Below, piece by piece: positions 9,180 to 17,537 of a DNA stretch of 64,000 nt. The stretch comes from Sporosarcina beigongshangi (lineage in GTDB: Bacteria > Actinomycetota > Actinomycetes > Actinomycetales > Micrococcaceae). The notes beneath the pieces are model-generated. The model was not told the DNA's origin, searched no databases, and saw only the letters and a list, made by a program, of their open reading frames with translations. Each line of letters begins with the position of its first letter. Within the stretch, counting starts at the first letter, position 1. The position numbers and the translations under genes are program-made. Location: positions 248,001 through 312,000 of the forward strand of contig NZ_JADHDY010000002.1 of NCBI RefSeq assembly GCF_016820535.1, written 5' to 3'.

Positions 9180-9215
9180 ATCCCCGGAGCCTCAACAGGC
9201 TCCGGGGATTTTTTT
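9180..9215 (+). terminator. Rho-independent terminator of the tRNA unit
   Basis: A perfect 13-bp stem (ATCCCCGGAGCCT and its complement) with a CAAC loop is followed by seven T residues. It begins about ten bases after tRNA-Met and would end the tRNA-Thr/tRNA-Met transcript. Confidence 0.93.
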
Positions 9216-9314
9216 CGTTTCACTGACCGACCGGCCGACTGCCCGGGATGGCTATCCGATAGTCTAATTTGAAGGACTCCGCCGAAGGACCGGGCGAAGA
9301 CGCTGACAGTTGGG

Positions 9315-10292
9315 GTGCGGGAAGTGATTGAACCTGAGATGCTGGCCTTTCGAAAACGACACAGTTCCAAGGTGACTTTGAGAGGCGTGCAATCGCTCGC
9401 GCCCTACTCCCGCCCTTGGCGGTTGGTGCCCCACAAAGAGACTGGCTTCCATGCAACGGTTCAAACTTGGTTTTGCCGCAGGCTGCTGCTCTCCAGGGCT
9501 TTGGGTGACGGCACCATCACCTACAGGGACATCGATCATTTGGGCGACGGGTATGACAAGGTCCTCTTGATGGTCCTGTTGCATCAGGGCGGGCTCACCT
9601 GTGAGCAGCGGGGCCGGATGGCAACAGCCGGTCAAGGAAGTATTGTGACACTGCTGCCCCGGGAGACCTTCTGGTCCAATGCCCTCGACGGAACCGATGC
9701 CACAATGCTCTATGTCCCGATCGACTACCTTGAAGGCCGTGGCATATCCACGGAGTTGCTGGCGGCTGCGACGTGGCAGGGCGGTCCGCTCCTGGCCGGT
9801 ATTCGAGAACTGGTGGACAGCACCATGGAACTCAACCAGGAGGACGGGGCGGGCATCCACGTTGAACAGGCTCTCCTGGAGCTGATTGTCGGCTTGCTGG
9901 GACAGTATTTGAACAAACACAACTACTTGGACGCCCCGGCACAAGAGGTGCGCAACCGGGTCCTTGCCTACATAGACGACAATTATGCTGACCCGGACTG
10001 CACTATTGATGCGATTGTTGCGGCTGTGGGTGTCAGCCGCCGTTACGTGTACAAGGTCTTTGAAGGGCATAAATTTTCGGTGGGCTCCCTGCTTCGGGTC
10101 AGGCGGCTCGAGGAAGCGGAAGTCCTGTTGCGGGCTAAAGGAAACAGGGCCTCCCTGCCACGAATAGCCAGGACGGTCGGGTTCAGCGGCAGTGCGAGCT
10201 TCAGCCGCGTCTTCAAGGAAAGCCGCGGCATGTCACCGGCCGAATACCGAGACAGATACTGGGCGGATGCCGATCGTGGGGGCAACCGTTAA
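9315..10292 (+). CDS. AraC-family transcriptional regulator
   Basis: The 325-residue product has a ligand-binding-like N-terminal region (AraC-binding-like type, about residues 40-200) and a C-terminal AraC double helix-turn-helix over the last 100 residues. The latter shows TIDAIVAAVGVSRRYVYKVF for the first HTH and the signature IARTVGFSGSASFSRVFKE with GMSPAEYR for the second. The GTG start gives the longest frame; GTG at 9324 or ATG at 9339 are alternatives, and none has a strong ribosome-binding site. The next gene downstream on the same strand is the giant surface protein, 243 bases away, so this regulator may control it, but that is inferred only from adjacency. Confidence 0.88.
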   Translation: MREVIEPEMLAFRKRHSSKVTLRGVQSLAPYSRPWRLVPHKETGFHATVQTWFCRRLLLSRALGDGTITYRDIDHLGDGYDKVLLMVLLHQGGLTCEQRGRMATAGQGSIVTLLPRETFWSNALDGTDATMLYVPIDYLEGRGISTELLAAATWQGGPLLAGIRELVDSTMELNQEDGAGIHVEQALLELIVGLLGQYLNKHNYLDAPAQEVRNRVLAYIDDNYADPDCTIDAIVAAVGVSRRYVYKVFEGHKFSVGSLLRVRRLEEAEVLLRAKGNRASLPRIARTVGFSGSASFSRVFKESRGMSPAEYRDRYWADADRGGNR

Positions 10293-10383
10293 GGCCGCCG
10301 TCACGCCCTGTCCCGACGAATGCGGACCCTGACAGTTTGTGCACGAGAAAAGGTGTTTCTGTGCAAACGGAGCAACAAATTCA

Positions 10384-10404
10384 ATGAACGTTATTAACGT
10401 TCAT
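10384..10404. promoter_or_regulatory. 21-bp perfect inverted repeat upstream of the surface-protein gene
   Basis: Ten-base arms ATGAACGTTA and TAACGTTCAT flank a single central T. The element is AT-rich in a GC-rich genome and lies about 130 bases before the surface-protein start and 92 bases after the AraC stop. Its symmetry suggests a binding site for a dimeric regulator. No T run follows, so a terminator is unlikely. Confidence 0.55.
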
Positions 10405-10535
10405 AACTAACGACGAAAAACTTGGTGCTGAGTTCTGCGCCAAATGCCGAGATCGCAGGACGGTGCCGGTTGTTGTTTGTTGAGATCATCTGATCGCACT
10501 GAAAGACGGGGACCGATGCGACGTAGGGGAGCGGC

Positions 10536-13500
10536 ATGCTGAGCACCGCGATAAGAATGTTGATGGCTGCCAGCCTGGTGGTATTGGGGATGGGATCGGC
10601 GCTGCCGGCACAGGCGGAGGAGTTTCCGCCCAGCTCCGCCACAATCACCAAGGGCAACAACCTTGGTGGCGAGGCACTGGTGCCGGGGCAGGAATTCAAG
10701 TACCTGATCACGCTGACCTGTGCAGACACCAAGGTGGAGTGCGTGAACTTCAAGGTCACCGACATGCTGCCTCCCGGACTGGACGTCACCGACCTTCCGG
10801 CCTCAACCGACACGCAGAAGGTCAGCTACAACGAGCAGACCGGTGAGCTGACCGTTGAGTTCCTTTTGCCCCTGCGCAACCCCGCCGGACAGGTGGGCAT
10901 GCCCGCCGGCACTCCGGTCACTTTCGAAATCGGCATGCGCCTGCCCGTCGACACCCCCCTTCAGGAGGGCGACGTCATCAGCAACACCGCTGTTGCACAG
11001 GGTGACAACTTCCCCGACAAGGACAGCACCAACGACATCACTGTCGCCGTCCCGAAGGTCATCACGCCTGTGGCCACCAAAAGTTGGAGTGACGGGTCCG
11101 CCGTGGCCGGCACGGAGGAGCCCAGCACCATCACACTCGGCGTGAGCAACCAGTCCACGTCCTCGGCCAAGGTCACCGAGCTCATTGTCACCGATGACAA
11201 CGCGGACACCTTCGAGCACTTCAACTTCACCGGTGCCTCCGTGGCCTCGTTCCCCCAGGGTGCGGACACCGCCACCCTGCGCGTCAAGACGGCCGGTGGC
11301 TGGGTCGACGGCGGGACGCTCACCGAGGCGGGGGACTTCGTTCTCCCCGCAGGCATCAACCCGGCAGATGTGATTGGCACGGAGGTCGCCTTCAGCAACT
11401 CAGCCGGCGAGGCACTTCCGTACGACCCCACGGGCGGTACGGTCGCGATCGGCATGGAACTTCGGGACACCCTGCGTTCATCCGGTGAACCCCTCCAGCC
11501 CTCGGCAAAATTGACGGTCAACAACTGTGCCACGCCCTCCGCCGCCGAAGCCGAGAGTGAACCCGTTGCCGGCACAGACGTGTGCGCCGGCTACCAGATC
11601 CTTCCTGACACTGTGGTCATCACCGGTGCCAAGGGCTTCTTCGCCGATGCCAACGGCGACTGGACGCACCAGAACAATGAGCACGCAGTGCAGGGCCAGC
11701 CCTCCGGCGTGACGGCCACGGTCGACGCGAGCAACGGCTCACCCTTCCCGCTCAAGGAAATCACCATCATTGAGCCCAACCCCGACCCGGCAATCCCCAA
11801 TGAGATGGACAAGGTGGACCTGGAAACCATCCGCTTCCGTCCTCCCGCAGTCACCACCAGCGTGACGCTGACCGTTGGATACAGTGCCGGTCAACCCCTC
11901 GAACAGACATTTGACGTGGTCGACGGCATGGTCGTCGGTTTGACCGACAACGCGTTGAGCATCCTGCGCGACGGCGTCGACGTCACCCAGGTGAAGGCCA
12001 TCTACACGGGTGCCGGCGGTGAAAACGGCGCAGCATCCATCGCAGAGGGCGCCACAGCTGGACTGGACCTTCACGGCAAGCTCAATGACAAGGTCACGGA
12101 AGCCGATGTCACTGACGGCATCGCCAACTGTGCCGCGCTTGAAGCCGGTGACGGCCGGCCCAACGGTGAAGGCACCGCCTCCGGCAGTGCCTGCCAGGCC
12201 CTGTCCATCGAGCCTCCGCGCAACACCGGACAGGGTGTGAAGGATGTCGGCCAGACCTCAGTGCCCGAGGGGCAACCCATTCCGTTCTCCCTGACGGTGA
12301 AGAACAACGGCAACATCGCCATGACCAACCCCGTCATCACCGACCCGCCCATGAACGCGGACGGCAGCATCATGGATGGCTACATGAATCCGTTTGAGCA
12401 GCTGCAGATCACGGAAGCATCCATCAGCGGTGCTGACAATGTGGGCGTTGAGGTCCTTGTCGACGGCGTCTGGGTCGACTACGCCGCCGGTGCCGCCAAC
12501 TTGGCACAGGCCAAGGGCATCCGTGCCACCATGAACGGCGTCCTGGCCCCGGCCGGCTCATTCACCCTGAACCTCGTCACAGAGCGGCGCCCCGGCATCG
12601 CCAACGACGTTGTCCTCACGAACTGCTTCACCACCGGTGTCGCAGGGGCGCTGGAGCCCAGCGATCCTGCCTGCTCCGGGAACATCACGACCGGGCCTGC
12701 AGATGCGGCAGCAGCCCTGAACAAGAACATCGCACCGGGCACCTTGCCGCAATACGTCCCCGGGCTGCCTGCCCAATACGCTGATGTTTCCGTTTCGATC
12801 CGCAACACGGGAAACCTCAGCGCAAAGAGCCTGAGCATCACCGATGCCGACGCAGACTTTTTTGACGCGGTGGACTTCAGCAAGATCAAGAGTGTGAAGT
12901 TCCCGCGGGGTGCGAACCGCATCCAGGTGGACGCCTTGACGGCCACCGGCTGGGTCATGGGCACTGCCGGAGCACAGGCAGCCCTCCCTGCGGGAGTCCA
13001 GGCTGCCGACGTCCTGGGCGTCCGCAGCACCTTCACCAGTACGCGCACAGGCAACGGCGGCTTCGTGATCACCCCATGCAACGGCAAGACGGATGGTGCC
13101 GGCGACAGCACGGACACGGGCTGCATCGGCACTCTTGTGTACGAAGTCAGCCCGCGCCAGACCCTGCGCAGTGATCCCGCAGCCGCGGTCCCCGCACAGT
13201 TGCAGAACACGGCGTCCGGCACCTACTGGACCAACCTGGCGCCCGGTGGGCCAGTCAGCGTCGGCGACGATGTTGAAGCAGACCTGGAACTGACTCCGGG
13301 CAGCACTGAACTTGCTGTGGAGAAGACGCCGGACACGGTGGTTTCCCCGGGACAAAAGGCGCCCTTCTACCTGAAGGTCACCAACACCGGCACGGGAAAC
13401 ATCACGGGACTCAGCGTCAAGGACCTTCTGCCGCCATCGATCACCTTCGACGACAGTTTTGTCGGCGACAACGGGCTGCCGTTCAAGATCAAGGATGTGG

Positions 13501-16500
13501 TGCTCCCGGAGAATACCGCGCCGCTGCCTGCCCCTGTCTTTGCCCCTGAGGTCGAGGGGGAACGGATTTCCGGGCTCACCTGGGACTTCACCAAGAACGC
13601 TGACGGCAGTGACTTCCTCTTTGCCCCCGGCGCCACCTTTGTCATCGAAATCCAGGTGACGCTGTCACCCGGTTCCGGTGCCGGCGACGTATTGACCAAC
13701 ACCATGGGGGCGACCTCCACTAACGAGGGCCTGGTGTGCAAGGGCACTGAGGACGCCGAGAACATTTTCGGTGAGGGCACATACTGCATCGACAGCGCCG
13801 AACTGACGGTCAAGTCCGGTGCCTACTTCCAGTCGCGCAAGTGGGTGGCCGGAACGCCGAGCCTGGGCTGGTACAACACCACGACCGGCGAGGCCGTGGC
13901 TGTGGGCGGGCCGAGCTGCCCCGCCACGACCGACGGCGACGGCGTGCAGTACACCGCATTCCCCTGCATTGCCCTGGTCAATCCTGGAGACAATTTCAAG
14001 TACATCCTCCGCCTGGCCAACGCGGGAACCGAATCCGGCACTGACATGCGCATCATTGACACCCTGCCTGCACTCGGCGACAAAGGCATTGTGGGCGGCG
14101 GCGACCGTGGCACCGAGTGGGACAAGACCCCCACGCTTGCCAGCGAGCCGGTGCTGACGGGCCCCGGAACCATGACCACGCTCTACACCGACCAGGCCGA
14201 CGTCTGCACCAAGGACCTTGCCATGGGCGGTGCGGGATCAGCGGCGGCACAATGCGCGCCTGAAGACTGGGCGGCAGGCTACGGACCCACCGTCACTGCC
14301 CTGCAGTTCCAGTTGGCCTTCGACCCCAAGCTGGCCTCCGGGCAGCAGGTGGACATCGCTTTCGAGATGAAGTCGCCCATGGACGTCAGCCAGGTTAGTG
14401 ACCCCACCATCGCGTGGAACTCCTTTGCCCATGCTGAAACCACGGACCAGAGCGGCAAACCGCACGTCCTGCCGCCCACCGAACCCCTTCAGGTGGGTGT
14501 GGCCTTGGCCTACGGATCCTTGAACCTGGTGAAGGTCATTGGGGACAACCCGTCGACGCTCCCGGTTGCAGACCTGGAATTCACCTTCCATGTCACATGC
14601 ACCATCACACCGGTTGGCGGCGAACTGACCACGGTCCTTGACCAGGACTACATGGTCACCTCCAACAGGCCGCACAGTGTCACGGGCATCCCGGCGAATT
14701 CCACCTGCCAAGTCTGGGAACTTGACGCCAAGGGCGGCGACACCGACCACGGCGTTGACAACCCGCTGAGCTTCCTGATCAAGCCGGGCCTGGGCGAACC
14801 GAGTGTTGAAACGGCCACCATCACCAACGACTTCCCCGACGCCATCGTGGCGGTGGAGAAGAAGGTGACGGGCGCGGCTGCACAGTACGCGCAGGAAAGC
14901 TACCCCATGGACCTGTTCTGCACCTTCGACGGCCAGCCCGTGGAAGGGTACAGCCCCAAGCAGGTTGAAGTTCCGGCCAACGACGAACGCTACGTGACAG
15001 CGGTTCCGCCAGGCAGCGACTGCTACGTGGTGGAAACTGACGACGGCGGCGCAACGGAAGTCACCTATCTCCCCGCGAAGGACGGCAGCACCGAAGAATC
15101 CGGGTCCGTCGTGACCGAGTCGGGAGTCCCGGCAAAGGTCCAGGTTGTCAATGACTTCCGGGTCGGTTCGTTGCAGGTGAACAAGGAAACCATTGGCGCC
15201 GGCGCACCCGTGCTGGCCCAGGGTCCGTTCGCCTTCTCCGTGGTCTGCTCCTTCAACGGTGTTGATGGCGTCATCAACGAGTCCATCACCATCCCGGCAG
15301 GCACCGAGGGACAAACAACCTTCACCTCCGAGAAGCTGGAAGGCCTGCCCGCAGGGGCCGATTGCCTTGTTACCGAGACCGACAACGGCGGCGCGGACTA
15401 CACTCCGGAACCCGTCCCGGTCACCATCAGCGACAGTGACAATGTGGTTGTGGGTTTCACCGGCGAGAACGCCAACGTGTTCTCCGCCGGCACCATCGGC
15501 CTGAAGAAGACCCTCGATGGCAATGCTGCTGCCGAAGACTGGGCCACCAACGCCATCTTCACGGTAGCTGTTACCTGTGAGCGTGACACCCTTGATGCTG
15601 AAGGTGCCACCATCCGCACCACCGTGTTCAACCAAACCGTGAACATCAAGGGCGGGGAAACCCTCGCAGCCTTGGTTGATGCGGAAGGCAACCCGGTGAA
15701 GCTGCCGGTTGGCTCGCACTGCTTCGGTGAGGAAACCAACACCGGCGGCGCCACCTCCAGCAGCATCGACCACAACAACTTCGAGAATGCAGCTGTTGTG
15801 GAAGTGCAGGAAGACCCCACAGAGGTTCAGGCGCTGTCCATCACGGCAACCAACACCTTTGACTACGGTTCACTGGAGATCTCCAAGAAGCTCGACGGCG
15901 ACGCCGCCGGGTATGTGGGCGACCGTGAGTTCACGCTGACGCTGACCTGCCAGCTGGACCAGGGACTGGAAACTGCCACGACTGTGGTGGATGGTCGCGA
16001 GATCACCATCAAGGGTGGCGAGACCATCACCGTGGACAAGCTCCCAGTGGGTGCCGATTGCTGGGTTGCCGAGACCGATAACGGTGGCGCGTCCAGCGTC
16101 ACGATCGATCACAGCGATGCGGCGAGTGCCGCCGTCGTTGATCAGGACGACGCTGTGACAGTGACGGTGACCAACACCTTTGATGCGGGTCTGCTGACTG
16201 TCTCGAAGAAGGTCATCAACGGTGGCGCAGGTCCCTACACCTTTGAACTGGTGTGCGCCACCGGCCAGGGCGCTGTAGTGCTGGCGCCTGGTGATGCAGC
16301 CTTCAAGCTCAAGGGCGGCGAGGCCAAGACCATCAGTGTGCCGAACGGCGCGGAGTGTGCTGTCACGGAGACCAACGTGCCTGACGGAGCTGCGGTCAGC
16401 TATGCGACCTCCGCTGGCGGCACGGATGGCAAGGTTGCCGTGAACGGGGAAGGGAACGTCCAGGTGGTCAACACCTTCAAGGAAACCCCGCCGACGCCGG

Positions 16501-16766
16501 AACCGACGCCGGAACCCACCCCGACCCCCACCCCGACCCCCACCGCGGCCCCCACACCGGCTCCCACGCCGGGTGATCCGACGCCGAACCCATCGCCCGG
16601 GGCAACAAGCCCGGCACCGGCGTCGACGACCACACCGGGCGCAACAAGCCCGGGCCTGGGCAACACCGGCGCCAACGGCATCGCCGGCCTGACGCTGGCC
16701 GCCCTCGGCGCCGTCCTGGCGGGCCTGATCCTGGTCAGCCGCAAGCGCAGGAAGTCCGAGCATTAA
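10536..16766 (+). CDS. Giant secreted repeat protein with DUF11-like and DUF5979-like modules and an LGNTG sorting-like signal
   Basis: The 2076-residue product begins with a signal peptide (cleavage likely after ALPAQA, about residue 28) and a good ribosome-binding site TAGGGGAG. Residues about 35-1320 contain DUF11-type adhesin modules (for example LAVEKTPDTVVSPGQ and YLKVTNTGTGNITGL). Six DUF5979-like beta modules follow, starting near 1328, 1435, 1543, 1651, 1776 and 1883. Each opens with a strand such as GSLEISKKLDG and carries a Cys before VTETDNGGA-like or VAETDNGGA-like ends. A Pro/Thr-rich wall-spanning segment (about 1984-2035) precedes LGNTG (2041-2045), a hydrophobic helix and an RKRRKSEH tail. 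Cell-wall attachment by a sortase is inferred. There is no sortase gene beside it. A role as adhesin or surface-layer component is plausible but unproven. Confidence 0.88.
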   Translation: MLSTAIRMLMAASLVVLGMGSALPAQAEEFPPSSATITKGNNLGGEALVPGQEFKYLITLTCADTKVECVNFKVTDMLPPGLDVTDLPASTDTQKVSYNEQTGELTVEFLLPLRNPAGQVGMPAGTPVTFEIGMRLPVDTPLQEGDVISNTAVAQGDNFPDKDSTNDITVAVPKVITPVATKSWSDGSAVAGTEEPSTITLGVSNQSTSSAKVTELIVTDDNADTFEHFNFTGASVASFPQGADTATLRVKTAGGWVDGGTLTEAGDFVLPAGINPADVIGTEVAFSNSAGEALPYDPTGGTVAIGMELRDTLRSSGEPLQPSAKLTVNNCATPSAAEAESEPVAGTDVCAGYQILPDTVVITGAKGFFADANGDWTHQNNEHAVQGQPSGVTATVDASNGSPFPLKEITIIEPNPDPAIPNEMDKVDLETIRFRPPAVTTSVTLTVGYSAGQPLEQTFDVVDGMVVGLTDNALSILRDGVDVTQVKAIYTGAGGENGAASIAEGATAGLDLHGKLNDKVTEADVTDGIANCAALEAGDGRPNGEGTASGSACQALSIEPPRNTGQGVKDVGQTSVPEGQPIPFSLTVKNNGNIAMTNPVITDPPMNADGSIMDGYMNPFEQLQITEASISGADNVGVEVLVDGVWVDYAAGAANLAQAKGIRATMNGVLAPAGSFTLNLVTERRPGIANDVVLTNCFTTGVAGALEPSDPACSGNITTGPADAAAALNKNIAPGTLPQYVPGLPAQYADVSVSIRNTGNLSAKSLSITDADADFFDAVDFSKIKSVKFPRGANRIQVDALTATGWVMGTAGAQAALPAGVQAADVLGVRSTFTSTRTGNGGFVITPCNGKTDGAGDSTDTGCIGTLVYEVSPRQTLRSDPAAAVPAQLQNTASGTYWTNLAPGGPVSVGDDVEADLELTPGSTELAVEKTPDTVVSPGQKAPFYLKVTNTGTGNITGLSVKDLLPPSITFDDSFVGDNGLPFKIKDVVLPENTAPLPAPVFAPEVEGERISGLTWDFTKNADGSDFLFAPGATFVIEIQVTLSPGSGAGDVLTNTMGATSTNEGLVCKGTEDAENIFGEGTYCIDSAELTVKSGAYFQSRKWVAGTPSLGWYNTTTGEAVAVGGPSCPATTDGDGVQYTAFPCIALVNPGDNFKYILRLANAGTESGTDMRIIDTLPALGDKGIVGGGDRGTEWDKTPTLASEPVLTGPGTMTTLYTDQADVCTKDLAMGGAGSAAAQCAPEDWAAGYGPTVTALQFQLAFDPKLASGQQVDIAFEMKSPMDVSQVSDPTIAWNSFAHAETTDQSGKPHVLPPTEPLQVGVALAYGSLNLVKVIGDNPSTLPVADLEFTFHVTCTITPVGGELTTVLDQDYMVTSNRPHSVTGIPANSTCQVWELDAKGGDTDHGVDNPLSFLIKPGLGEPSVETATITNDFPDAIVAVEKKVTGAAAQYAQESYPMDLFCTFDGQPVEGYSPKQVEVPANDERYVTAVPPGSDCYVVETDDGGATEVTYLPAKDGSTEESGSVVTESGVPAKVQVVNDFRVGSLQVNKETIGAGAPVLAQGPFAFSVVCSFNGVDGVINESITIPAGTEGQTTFTSEKLEGLPAGADCLVTETDNGGADYTPEPVPVTISDSDNVVVGFTGENANVFSAGTIGLKKTLDGNAAAEDWATNAIFTVAVTCERDTLDAEGATIRTTVFNQTVNIKGGETLAALVDAEGNPVKLPVGSHCFGEETNTGGATSSSIDHNNFENAAVVEVQEDPTEVQALSITATNTFDYGSLEISKKLDGDAAGYVGDREFTLTLTCQLDQGLETATTVVDGREITIKGGETITVDKLPVGADCWVAETDNGGASSVTIDHSDAASAAVVDQDDAVTVTVTNTFDAGLLTVSKKVINGGAGPYTFELVCATGQGAVVLAPGDAAFKLKGGEAKTISVPNGAECAVTETNVPDGAAVSYATSAGGTDGKVAVNGEGNVQVVNTFKETPPTPEPTPEPTPTPTPTPTAAPTPAPTPGDPTPNPSPGATSPAPASTTTPGATSPGLGNTGANGIAGLTLAALGAVLAGLILVSRKRRKSEH

Positions 16767-16784
16767 CAGCTGAGCCCGCCAACT

Positions 16785-16823
16785 GCGGCCGCTGTGGAAG
16801 CCCATCGCTTCCGCAGCGGCCGC
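16785..16823 (+). terminator. Hairpin after the giant surface protein
   Basis: A 16-bp stem (GCGGCCGCTGTGGAAG with its complement, one G-T pair) with a seven-base loop lies 18 bases after the stop codon. No T run follows, as is common for actinobacterial terminators. It would separate the surface-protein transcript from the downstream reductase gene. Confidence 0.65.
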
Positions 16824-16864
16824 CTGCGTATAGTGGGGACCAACCACTTGAAGGAGAACGTGCT

Positions 16865-17527
16865 GTGAAGAAGGTTGCCATTATCGGAGGGCACGGGAAA
16901 ATTGCCCTGCTGCTGGCTCCGCTGCTCAAGGAGGCCGGGTGGGAAGTCACCTCGGTGATCCGCAACGCAGCCCACATCAATGATGTTGCGGCCGCGGGTG
17001 CCACGCCTGTGCTGCACGACGTCGTTTCCTCCTCCCGAGAAGAGCTCACCGAGCTGCTGGCCGGCCACGACGCGGTGGTCTGGTCTGCGGGAGCCGGGGG
17101 AGGGGACCCGGAGCGCACCTATGCCGTGGACCGCGACGCTGCCATCGCCTCCATGGATGCAGCCGCAGCCGCGGACGTCCAGCGCTACGTGATGGTCTCT
17201 TACCTCGGTGCCGGCCCCGACCATGGCGTGCCGCCGGAGAACAGCTTCTTTGCCTACGCCGAGGCCAAGGCGGCGGCGGATGCCCACCTTCGCCGCAGTT
17301 CCCTGGCATGGACAGTACTGGGCCCGGGCGCGCTGACCCTCGAGAGTCCAAGCGGCATGATTAACACCACTCCGGCTGCGGAAAGGGTTCCGGGGGAATC
17401 CGGCAAAACTTCCCGTGCCAACGTGGCGTTGGTGGTTTTGGCGTTGCTGGAACGTCCGGACACCATCCTGCGCACCATTGAATTCAGTGACGGCAATGTC
17501 GCCATCAGTGAGGCCCTCGCCCCGTAA
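16865..17527 (+). CDS. NAD(P)-binding SDR/NmrA-like protein
   Basis: The 220-residue product is an atypical short-chain-dehydrogenase-fold protein with the nucleotide-binding motif KKVAIIGGHGKIA at the N terminus. YVMVSYLGAG and a YAEAKAAAD segment (active-site-like Tyr and Lys) follow, then the NmrA-like SSLAWTVLGPGAL. Relatives are often annotated as NAD(P)H-binding or sugar-epimerase-like proteins with unknown substrate. The GTG start has AAGGAG upstream. The next gene, a Na+/H+ antiporter, starts 10 bases after the stop and may be cotranscribed. Confidence 0.85.
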   Translation: MKKVAIIGGHGKIALLLAPLLKEAGWEVTSVIRNAAHINDVAAAGATPVLHDVVSSSREELTELLAGHDAVVWSAGAGGGDPERTYAVDRDAAIASMDAAAAADVQRYVMVSYLGAGPDHGVPPENSFFAYAEAKAAADAHLRRSSLAWTVLGPGALTLESPSGMINTTPAAERVPGESGKTSRANVALVVLALLERPDTILRTIEFSDGNVAISEALAP

Positions 17528-17537
17528 AGTAAAGTCC

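Noticed and set aside
14238-15773. Minus-strand open frame opposite the giant surface protein (511 codons)
   Set aside because: It is a codon-bias shadow: no ribosome-binding site, no recognisable domain, and the plus strand carries repeated modules and a signal peptide.
16488-16640. Short direct repeats (Thr-Pro codons) as a separate repeat element
   Set aside because: They are the Pro/Thr-rich wall-spanning part of the surface protein, a normal feature before a sorting signal.
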